Shown in pieces: positions 46,978 to 56,253 of a DNA stretch of 64,000 nucleotides. The position numbers were made by a program, and so were the translations under genes. The DNA is from Elymus sibiricus (lineage: Eukaryota; Streptophyta; Magnoliopsida; Poales; Poaceae). The notes under the pieces were generated by a model. The model saw nothing but the letters and a program-made list of their open reading frames with translations. It did not search any database and was not told the DNA's origin. The stretch is from positions 314,030,486-314,094,485 of the forward strand of contig CM077665.1 in the NCBI GenBank assembly GCA_039707655.1, written 5' to 3'. Position 1 is the first letter of the stretch. Each line of letters starts with the position of its first letter.

Positions 46978-48533
46978 TGACGTGCCTTGAGATTGCGTCG
47001 GTATTTCCCCAAAGAGGAAGGGATGATGCAGCACAGCTACGGTAAGTATTTCCCTCGGTTATGAAACCAAGGTTATTGAACCAGTAGGAGAACCACACAA
47101 CACTATGTAAACGGTACCTGCACACAAAGAACAAATAATTGCAACCCGACGCGTAAGAGAGGTTGTCAATCTCTCCTCGGTAAAAAGATAGATTAGTTTG
47201 TAGTAGATTGGATAAATAGATCGCACAAGAACACAAAATAAAAGAAGCAAATAAAAAGTGCAGCAAGGTATTTTTGGGTTTTTGAAATAATAGATCTGAA
47301 AACAAAAGCGGCAAAAGATAGATCAGAAAGCAATATGTTGGAACAGTAGACCCGGGGGCCGTAGGTTTCACTAGTGGCTTCTCTCATGAGTATAGCACAC
47401 GGTGGGTAAACAAATTACTGTTGGGCAATTGATTGAAGATCAAATAATCATGACAATATCCAAGGCAATGATCATTATATAGGCATCATGTCCAAGATTA
47501 GTAGACCGAAACGATTTTGCATCTACTATTATTACCCCACACATTGACCGCTATCCAGCATGCATCTAGTGTATTAAGTTCCTGGAAAAACGGAGTAATG
47601 CAATAATAATGATGACATGATGTAGACAAGATCTATTCATGTAGGAATAGACCCCATCTTGTTATCCTTAATAGCAACGATACATGCGTGCCTCGCTACC
47701 CATTCTGTCACTGGGAGAGGACACCGCAAGATCGAACCCATCACAAAGCACCTCTTCCCATGGAAAGAAAACTCGATCTAGTTGGCCTTACTAAACCAAA
47801 GATTCGAAGAAGAAATACGAGATTATAAATAATCATGCATATAAGAGATCAAAGAACACTCAAATAATATTCATGGATAGAAACTGATCATGAACTCAAA
47901 ATTCATCGGATCCCAACAAACACATCGCAAAAAGTCATTACATCAAATAGATCTCCAAGACCATTGTATTGAGAATCAAAAGAGAGAGAGAAAGCCATCT
48001 AGCTACTGCCTACGGACCCGTAGGTCTATGGTGGACTACTCACGCATCATCGGAGAGGCACCAATGAGGATGATGAACCCTCCGTGATGGTGTTAGATTG
48101 GATCTCGCGGTTCTGGAACTTGCGTCGGCTGGAAGTGTTTTTCGTCGACTCCTCTAGGGTTTTTGGAATATTTGGGTATTTATAGAGCTGAGAGGCGGTG
48201 GAGGGGACTCCCGACGGCACCACAACCCATCAGGGCGCGCCCTGGCGGGTTCTGGGCCCCACAGGCCTCCCCCCAGGTGCTTCCCTGGCTCCCAAGTTGT
48301 CTTCTGGTCCAAACAAATCTCCAAAAAAATCATCGCGATTGGACTCCGTTTGGTACTGATATTCTGCGAAGTAAAAAACAAGCAAAAAACAGCAACTGGC
48401 ACTTGGCACTATGTCAATAGGTTACTCCCCAAAAATGATATAAAGTTGCTATAAAATGATTGTAAATCATCCAAGAATGATAATATAATAGCATGGAACA
48501 ATCAAAAATTATAGATACGTTGGAGACGTATCA
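46978..48533 (-). mobile_element. Sabrina/Athila-type solo LTR
   Basis: 1556 bp, minus-strand start TGATACGTCTCC and end GGCACGTCA, flanked by a perfect gagat duplication (46973-46977 and 48534-48538). It matches the LTR at 12170-13739 over its length, with diverged sequence. TATA-like ctataaata (minus) at 48185-48177. No internal region, so a solo LTR. Confidence 0.88.
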
Positions 48534-49501
48534 GAGATTATTTGAGAAAAGTTGGCGATGTAAACTTTGTAAACCCTAGAAATTAACAGAATCAGATTTC
48601 TATAGATCTAAGCATGCAAATATATTCTCCGTAATGCACAACTTGGTGTAGTAGCATTATTTGGGGATTAGAACATGTCCACAAAGTTTGGGGTCAATAG
48701 GAGACAGTTGGCAATGTAGAGTTGCTTAAATTTGGATCTGGACAGGAATGGTTTTGGGATATTTTGGTGAATCAAAATAATTTGGATTGGTATGAAACTT
48801 TGCAAGATCATCACAATAGGCATATGTGACTTAGTAGAATTTTCCTAGATTTATTTGAGAATATTTCCTATAGAAATATTCCAAAAGCTTGAAACGGATA
48901 GAAAGGGTTTTGGAAGGTTTTGTCCCATATTTTGAACATGACCATGTGTTGAAACTCATATATATGGAAAATATATGTCCACTGAGTTTCCCTAAATTTT
49001 GTCAAATATTTTGAAAGCATAGAAATAATTTTTCCCTAGGAAAGACCATTTCTAGCCTTAAATAAAAGCCTTTAAATAAAATAGGAAAATAATCTTAAAA
49101 ATTAATATTTTGTGGCTTTGGGAAGTCATATATGTAGTAGATTCCAAATAAAGTCTTTGTGGCAAAACAACCCACCAAATTTGAGGACTTGTAGTTCAAC
49201 CCTCAACTCAGGGGGTTTTGGAAAACCTAATTTGAATAAATCCTTTTTGGCCAAAATAATATTTGATAAAAATAGTTTTAGGTGTTTATACACATGGCAT
49301 GATCATTGGGCAGGGAGTTTGGATCAAGGAAGTGTGTATGGAAGGTAGGAGGAAGAAAAATCCTTGAGTGCTAAAACACAATCAACCAAACAAGAAATCA
49401 AACAATCAATTCAAACATGCACTAGCACTCAAAAGTTTTAAATGGGTCCAATTTTTTATAAAATCATAGCATAGCAAAGTGATACAACACAGGGTGTGAC
49501 A
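48534..49501 (-). repeat. Solo LTR, right segment (5' end on the minus strand)
   Basis: AT-rich, about 970 bp, ending gggtgtgaca before ccctt (49502-49506). Its AT-rich character parallels the outer parts of the Tekay-like LTRs. No coding sequence. Confidence 0.78.
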
Positions 49502-50379
49502 CCCTTGTATTGCATCTAACCTTTTGTAGGTACTTGGAAGAACTACACTCCACAAGATTGCCATCAACTCATATCATAAGCAATCTTGTCAAAAGCCAAG
49601 TATCCACAACCCTTCTTTGATGATGGAATGAAGAAGACAACACAAACTATATCCTTGACTTACATATGATGAAATTTTCATTCTTGTCATTTGGATATAT
49701 CTTGTTCTTCCTTGCATGACTAACCCATGTAGGTGAAAGGAGAACCAAAACGATCAAGGATAGCTCTCAACTCAAGATGATCTTCATCAACAATGAGCAT
49801 CCACAAGAAGCTCTCCTACATGCCACGTCATCAACATCACTCAAAGGTATGTGATCATATCCTTGAAATAGCTTTACTCCAAGTCATGAGATAAAGCAAC
49901 TCAAGTGATATGAAAACATTAAAATGCTTAATCAAAAAAAATGGCAACCCCATTCTGAGCTTAACATAGAGTATGACCTATGATCAAGTATTCTTGCTTG
50001 GCTCCTTAAGTCAATATACTCTAATATAGGTGACCTATTCACCGCCCATCATCTAGATGAAGTATCTTGTTTGGTTCATCTTATAGTTGCATGCTCTCTT
50101 GGAACCACTCAATTTCCATCTAGTTAAAAAAATTGCAAATTCTTTTCCAAATTCTCTGCACTCATTTTAATTTATCTGAGACCCACTGAAAATTGCTTTT
50201 GCCAAACTTTGCCAAGTTTCAGTTTTGCCTTCGGAGCCTCCGATTCAAGTAACTCGGCGTCACCGATCATGCACATAAGATGCACAACCTTACATCGGTT
50301 CCACCGATTTATTTCCCTCGGAGCCACCGATTTTGCTATCTTCTGTGTTCTTTGTTAAATTTAGCAAATTCTCATTTCT

Positions 50380-50640
50380 TCAAGGATCCCTTTGTAAAAA
50401 AATTATAGGGGAGAAATTTTCTTCAAGGATCCCTATATCAAAGGGGGGAAATTTTTAAAGAGCCTTTTCAGATGTTAAAAGGGGGAGAAAAAATCTTCAA
50501 GGATCCCTCAGTCTCAAATACTCTCAAGGATCCCTACTTTCTATGACCCTTACTCTCAAGGATCCCTCAGTCTCCAAGGATCCCTACTTTCTATGACCCT
50601 TACTCTCAAGGATCCCTTTCCTCTCAATGATCCTTTTATC
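50380..50640. repeat. Direct repeats built on CAAGGATCCCT
   Basis: The unit caaggatccct occurs about nine times in 260 bp. A longer unit of about 60 bp (ctcaaggatccc, tactttctatgacccttact) is repeated at least twice. Probably local tandem amplification. Confidence 0.8.
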
Positions 50641-51470
50641 TGACCCTTTGTGTGACCCTTTTTGGAAATTAATGCCAAAGGGGGGGGGGAATATCAAAGC
50701 TTCAAAGCTTATGATCATACCAAAGGGGGAGATATATATTAAGGGGGAGAATATCAAAGCTTATGCTTGTATATCAAGGGGGCGAATATCAAGGGGGAGA
50801 ATATATCAAGGGGAGAATATGTAAGTACATCTAAGCTTATGCTTACCCAAAGGGGGAGAAGTCTTTGATTTGATTGCCTATTAGTGCTAGACTTGTCTCA
50901 CCCTACCTACTCCCAATATCTACATGCTAAGATTCAGCGGGAGAGGAAGATTTACAAATCCATACTTGGGGGAGAAAGTTCTAAATGTGTTTTGGAGACA
51001 TATCAATCTTAAGAAACTCTCTTTTTCATATGTCTTCCATATCTTTGTACTCTTGAATCTTTTTGCATTTGGATAAGTAGAATACTCTTGTGTTTCCTAA
51101 CATTGTTTTCTCAAGTGTGTTCCTACGGTTAAAATGCTCAAGAACTTCAAGGTAAGTATATGCATCATATCCTTGGTCAAGATGATCTCTTGCTTCTTGC
51201 ACATACTGTTTGCAAGAGTGAGTCTTGAACATGGAAACACCCCATTCACATATATTTGATGCATATAGCCAAGATATACATGACTTCTCATGTCTTGTCT
51301 ACTATGTGTGTGCTCATGCATTCCAAAGCAACTATCCTTTAAAATGGATTGCACACATTTAGGGGGAGCTTGTATTGGTCATGTATCTTTCAAAGCTATC
51401 ACATATTCCTGCATATCTTAATTTGAAGCTTTGATTGTATGTTGTCATCAATTACCAAAAAGGGGGAGAT
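50455..51470 (+). repeat. Series of polypurine-tract-like AAGGGGGAGA motifs
   Basis: Purine runs of the type aaagggggaga occur near 50468, 50680, 50724, 50740, 50778, 50794, 50810, 50859, 50967 and 51360, and finally as the presumed true tract at 51458-51470. Several are followed by atatcaa, so part of the series is a repeated unit agggggagaatatcaa. Confidence 0.72.
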
Positions 51471-53062
51471 TGAAAGCACATATGCTCCCTTGGTGGTTTT
51501 GATAATTCATGACAATATACATTGTCTCTTGGACTAATAGTTTTATCTAGCTTATTTCAGATGAAGTCCATAGAGAGGATTGGCTAAAGATTGTGTGGAG
51601 AACCTCACCAAGGAAAGGAAGGAATAGGATTGACCATGCTTCAAGATCAAGGACTCTACATTTTACATTTTGTGAGAAATCACTTTGAGTCCATAGGAAA
51701 TACAATACTATTAAAAGGGGATGAGGTAAATATGATGATCTGGTTGCTCAAGTGCTTAGAGGTAGCCACCAAAAATACTCACCCACTTTCCCACACATAT
51801 CCTCTGTCGAAAGCCTAAAGTCAAAATTCGGTGCCACCAATATTCCCATTCGGATCCACTGAGTTTATCCAAGACAGAAGCCAAACCAAACCCTAGCATC
51901 TCGGTACTACCAGCTTTTCATTCGGTGCCATCGAAAACAGTGACCAACTTCCTGGTTAGCCATTTTCTAGATTCGGTCCCATCGAGTTTAGAGAATCGGT
52001 ACCATCGAGAAGTTGGACCAACTTTCTGTTAGCCCATTTCTCTAAATCGGTCCCACCAAGTTTGAGGAATCGGTCTCACCAAGATTTGGTAACTGCCTAG
52101 GTCACCCATATCGGTACCACCGAGATTCATATATCGGTCTCACCGAAAACGCCAAAGTTGCCACATTTTGAACTAGTCGGTGCCACCGAGTTTCACTTCG
52201 GTTTCACCGAGTTGGGCAATAATGTTGTAACGGTTGGATTTTTGGAGAAGCCTATATATACCCCTCCACCACCATTCACTCGCAAGAGAAGCACTCAGAA
52301 CATACACCCACTGGCCATATCCAATTTTCTGAGAGAGAACCACCTACCCTTGTGTTGAGGTCAAGATCATCCACTCCAACCATATGGATCTTGATTTCTA
52401 GCCTCCCCAAGTTGCTTTCCATCCAATCAATCTCTTCTACCCATGCCAAATCTATGAGAGAGTGATTGAGTATTGAGGAGACTATATTTTGAAGCACAAG
52501 AGCAAGGAGCTGATCATACTACCACATCTATTACCTTTTGGAGGGTGGTGCCTCCTAGATTGGTTAGGTGTCGCTTGGGAGCCTCCATCTTCGTGATTGT
52601 GAAGTTGAACCAAGAGTTTGTAAGGGCAAGGCGATCACCTACTTCGTGAAGATCTACCCATAGTGAGGCTAGTCCTTCGTGGACGGAAGCCATGATGGAA
52701 TAGTCGAGGTTTCTACTTCGTGGATCCTTATGGGTGGAGCCCTCCGTGGACTCTCGCAACCGATACCCTCCGTGGGTTGAAGACTCCATCAGCGTGGACG
52801 TACGATAGCACCACCTATCGGAACCATGGGAAAAATCTCCGTGTCTCCATATTGCGTTTGATCTTCGTATCTCTACTCTCTTACATATGCTTGTCTTTAC
52901 TTTCCGCTGCCATACTTGTTGACTAGCATGTGTAGGGTGCATTAGACTTGTTAGATTGCTAAAATCTGCCAACCAATTAACTTGGGAAAAGGTTAGGTTT
53001 TTAATTTGTCAAGTAGTCTATTCACCCCCCCCCCTCTAGACATCCCTTCTAGTGATCCCACA
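51471..53062 (+). repeat. 3' LTR of copia copy B (complete)
   Basis: 1592 bp from TGAAAGCACA to GATCCCACA, directly after the polypurine tract. TATA-like cctatatata at 52251-52260; many CGGTGCCACCGAG-type units at 51830-52215. It serves as the reference LTR for copies A, B, the gag+ORF3 derivative and the solo LTR at 56939. Confidence 0.9.
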
Positions 53063-53334
53063 CTCAGCAAGGGAACGACGTCGAAGAAGCTGCTATCGTC
53101 TGCCATAACCAAAGTTGACACGATTTTCATCGGCTATCGCACCACCCCGATCTCGCCGCTGACTGGATCCACACGGATCCTCGCTGTGGAGATGTATGTC
53201 GTCACCGTTGGTGCTCCCTCTAACCAGAGCAAACTCCTGAAGCGATACCCTCAAGAGGAAATATGACACGGATGCACCGCCATCGCTTGATCCCGATAAG
53301 ATCTAGGGTTTCCCCCAGAGTTGCTCATGTCGTC
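53063..53334. other. Unassigned 272-bp patch
   Basis: Sequence between the copy B LTR and the next LTR start. It contains agatctagggtttcccc, text often seen in leader regions of grass LTRs, but I cannot assign it to an element. A short open frame (53006-53266) starts inside the LTR and is not credible as a gene. Confidence 0.4.
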
Positions 53335-54852
53335 TGAAAGAACATGGCGCCCTCATGGTTGGTTTTGGTAATTGATGACAATCGCTATGGACTAATGATT
53401 TCATTGAGTTATATTTGAAGGGTTTGTCCATAGGCTTTTCTTGAAGACTATTCGTTGGTTTCAAGGTTATTGGAAGAAGATTATCTGTTGACCAAGGTGC
53501 TATTCAAGGAGTTATCCAAAGATTGGTCATGTGAGAGTTGAGCTTGTTGCAAGTATGTCTTGAAGAACAAGATTGTGTGATCATTCATGTTTACCTTCAA
53601 GACATCATCTTTATGAAGAGAGAAGACAAGATACAAGGTTGATCAAAACTAAGTACAAAGAGTGATTGAAGTTGATCAACACACAAACATAGAAGTTGTA
53701 CTGAGTGAGATCGAGTGGTCCGAGAGTATGGTAAGCATTGTCCATTACACTTTGTGTACTAACCCATGGTCTATGTGTGTGTTCCTTGTGGGGTTAGGTA
53801 TGTTTCCATGGGCATGCATCAAATGGAAGATATCATATGATCCATGGAGGATGACATCAAGTGGTGAAGGTTGTGGTGTGGAAGTTCAAGTGGAGCATTA
53901 CGAAGAGATCATGCTTGAAGTTCGTCGTCCATTCTCGTGATAATGGACATGTGAAGATGTGCCTAAGATAGGCTCACCCATAGTGGAGTATGGGGGAGCA
54001 ATCTACTTGTCTTCATCGAGCATGCGCAATCAAGAAAGGTGGTCCAACTTGAGAATGTCAAGATCATCATCATGTAGATCAAGTGGATTATGCGCAAGGC
54101 AAAGGTTTGTTCTTGATAGGTTTTCTATTTTTACCAGTCTCATGGTGTTAGTTGGGAGACCGGGTTATAAGATTGATTATCGTACTATCAAGGGGGGGGC
54201 TCTAGAGTGAGTTGCTTAATCATATCGTTCGTAGAGAGCTCAAACCATTGCATTCTTGGCATCATCTTTCTTGGTTCTTATTTGTTTCTCTTTATGATTG
54301 TTAGAGTTTGTGTTTGTCTTCTTGTCAAACTCAAGTTCATCGAAAATGAAGTTCGTATGCATCTTCTTTGCGTTTTTGGTGTTGGAGAATTTGTCGTTGT
54401 TGGATGGTGCTTGTCGTCATCTATCCAACAAGCTTGAGTTTGCTGATTTCAGAGCCCGTTTGCAAAAGCTATGACAGTTTCGGGCTATTTTGCAGTACGC
54501 AAGCGATAGTACCGCTTTGTCCCACGGTAGTACTACTTATGTTGTACTTCCGCTATGTACTACCGCTGCTACTGTCTCTTGCGAAATATCTTATGTGCAT
54601 CTTTCTGTTGTCTAAAATTTGGTAGCGGTAGTGGCACGGTAGCAGCATGGTAGTACCACTTGCACGGTTCTGTCGCTTATTTCTACCGATGCTACTACCG
54701 CTTGTTTTCGAGGGATGTGCAAGTTTCTATTGCCCTTTCAACATTCATGGTACGGGAGGGGTACTAGGACGGTAGTACTGCTTCGTGTGGTACTTCTACT
54801 CCGACGCCTCTCTGTACCGTTGTTCCTTTGTACCTGGTGATCCTAAGCGATA
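53335..54852 (+). repeat. Truncated copia-type (SIRE-like) LTR
   Basis: Starts TGAAAGAACATGGCGCCC after tcgtc, with wording parallel to the other SIRE-like LTRs (ttggttttggtaattgatgacaa). It contains GGTAGTACTAC / GTACTACCGC units at 54500-54800, as in the Maximus-type LTR. No LTR end is seen before the CACTA-like terminus at 54853, so it is cut there, by insertion or rearrangement. Confidence 0.65.
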
Positions 54853-54879
54853 CACTACTGCAGGATGCTGCTAACGCGA

Positions 54880-55345
54880 CACTACAATCAGAGACCCTTC
54901 GATGAAACTGTGTGCGATGCATGAATCGCAAACGGTATAGTTCAAGCTCCATCGCCAATGACATGAACTGTGTGTGATGGAGGATCCATCAAATACGATT
55001 CAAAAAATATTTGCGTGTGCGATCTACGGCAGACAGTTCACTTTTAAGAACTGTTTGTGATGAGGCGAAATGGCACAAACGGTTAATCAAACATAGATGT
55101 GTGTGATGTATGGCATACAGGTCCCTCAAATGAACTGTTTACGATGATATGGAAGAACACAAACGGTTCGGCGTAACAAGGTGTGTGTGATAGGCTGAAA
55201 ATAGTTCGATAATCAGAACTATGTGCTATAATTCTAGACAACACATACGATTTGTTAGCACACAATTCAAGAAACCAAATGTGTGCGATATTGTGAATGA
55301 TCATTGACGAATCTGTATTCTTAACCGTTTGCGATGAGATCGAGA
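54880..55345. repeat. Left subterminal repeats of the CACTA-like element
   Basis: About ten copies of AACTGTGTGCGATG-like units (variants AACTGTTTGTGATG, AACCGTTTGCGATG) alternate with inverted CACAAACGGTT units, several forming short hairpins. Such repeats bind transposase in characterised CACTA elements. Confidence 0.75.
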
Positions 55346-55409
55346 GGGTAGACAGAGTTAAGGAATAAATATGAGCAAACGACAACAGATTTAAGGAGTA
55401 CAGTCTGTT

Positions 55410-55826
55410 TTACTTCTTCTTGTTGTTATTAGATGGCCCCGCGCCATCGTCTTGACGTGGACGCTTCTTGCCGCTGACCGCTGGATTTTCATCGCCATCG
55501 TCGTTGATGTCCTCGTCGTCGTCCTCCTTGTTCGACCATTCCTCCTCATCATCATCGTCGTCGTCTTCTTCGTCCTTCGGTGGCTCCTTGTCATCCACCT
55601 CCTTGTCCGACCATTCCTCCTCCTCCTCATCGTTGTCGTCTTCTTCGCCCTTCGGTGGCTCCTCGTCCGTCTGGTCGTCGTCCGATGACTCCGGCGGCGG
55701 CGGCCCTTCCATGAGCCGGATAAAATGGAGGTCAGGGCTTGATGTCGGACTCATGGAAGACGAGCGCAATGATTCTGTGGTTGACCCCAGACTGGCGGAA
55801 CTATCGTCCTCGCTGTCGCTCGACAT
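55410..55826 (-). CDS. Acidic low-complexity protein in the CACTA-like element
   Basis: An intact 138-residue frame from ATG 55826 (MSSDSEDDSSASLGST) to TAA. The N-terminal half is Ser-rich with a hydrophobic patch (LHFIRLMEG); residues about 45-110 are Glu/Asp runs built on a repeated EEPPKGEEDD / WSDKE-like unit (two cycles); the C-terminus is basic (KKRPRQDD, NNNKKK), a plausible nuclear localisation signal. It lies downstream of the GRF gene on the same strand, separated by about 430 bp. The clean frame could reflect selection or only its repeat nature. I do not know its function; it may be a transposon-borne accessory protein or one exon of a larger gene. Confidence 0.55.
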   Translation of the reverse strand: MSSDSEDDSSASLGSTTESLRSSSMSPTSSPDLHFIRLMEGPPPPESSDDDQTDEEPPKGEEDDNDEEEEEWSDKEVDDKEPPKDEEDDDDDDEEEWSNKEDDDEDINDDGDENPAVSGKKRPRQDDGAGPSNNNKKK

Positions 55827-56253
55827 TGTTGCGCTACGTAATTAAACAACCGGCGAGAAAGCGAGATTGCAGGGTGTGTGGAAGTGTAGAGTGGCCGGCC
55901 GGGACGATGAAGATGGTGGCCACTGAAGCATGGTGTGAAGACAAGAGGAATGGCAATTGAAGCGGGGGATTGACGGATTATATTGGCACCTTGGCAGGCG
56001 ATTAGAATTCCGATATAATCAACCGTAATTGTGTGCACCTGGCCCGTCGCTCTAAATTCCCGCTATTGCGCAGTTCTCAATATGCCAAATGTTTCACATG
56101 TGTACATTTTAGGAGTTCACACAGTTCGCTAGATGCTTTGTTTAACTACCCACACGCTTATATGAAGCACAACGGGCGTGAAATAGTAAGCATTTAACAT
56201 AGACAGTTGGTAAGCAATAGATGAGCTCTACTTATTGATCTAGCCATTAATAA
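55827..56253 (-). other. Spacer between the acidic ORF and the GRF gene
   Basis: About 430 bp on the minus strand between the GRF-gene stop (56256-56254) and the acidic ORF start. It would hold the 3' UTR of one and the promoter of the other. No further feature is seen. Confidence 0.5.

Larger units (their letters stand above)
35294..49501 (-). mobile_element. Large gypsy-type solo LTR (about 4.27 kb) with two nested insertions
   Basis: On the minus strand it starts TGTCACACCC (49501) and ends GGGTCCCCACA (35294). Removing the copia derivative (36701-45073) and the Sabrina-type solo LTR (46978-48533), each with one target duplication, leaves about 4.27 kb. It has no PBS, polypurine tract or coding sequence. 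The TGTCACA start, CCCCACA end, size and GC-rich middle resemble the LTRs of the Tekay-like element here, but sequence similarity is low, so it is another family. The CCCTT duplication shows the ends are original. Single LTRs arise by recombination between the two LTRs of a full element. Confidence 0.85.
49502..51470 (+). other. 3' internal region of copia copy B, no ORF3
   Basis: About 2 kb between RNase H and the 3' LTR. The part to about 50010 is homologous to the post-gag region of the 36701-45073 element. No ORF3-like frame is found where that element has one. It has a direct-repeat block (50380-50640) and a series of purine-rich tracts ending with aaaaagggggagat at 51458-51470, next to the LTR. 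Confidence 0.78.
17466..53062 (+). mobile_element. Copia family 2 (SIRE-like), copy B, split by nested insertions
   Basis: Pieces in order: partial 5' LTR 17466-18512, PBS, gag-pol 18568-22218, [Tekay-like element], RNase H tail 34918-35196, [solo LTR with its own insertions], 3' internal region 49502-51470, 3' LTR 51471-53062. Continuity is proven by matching 5-bp duplications at both insertions (CTTAA and CCCTT) and by the coding sequence resuming at the right codon region. Right flank ctcag (53063-53067) would be its own target duplication; the left copy is lost with the 5' end. Without inserts it is about 8.7 kb. It has pol but no third ORF. Confidence 0.88.

Noticed and set aside
52514..52972. 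152-residue minus-strand ORF in the 3' LTR of copy B
   Set aside because: It lies wholly in the LTR leader; equivalents in the other LTR copies are broken at different places.
53662..54437. Run of 76-92 residue ORFs in the truncated LTR
   Set aside because: Low-complexity, overlapping frames without domains; the LTR start and promoter-like repeats explain the segment.
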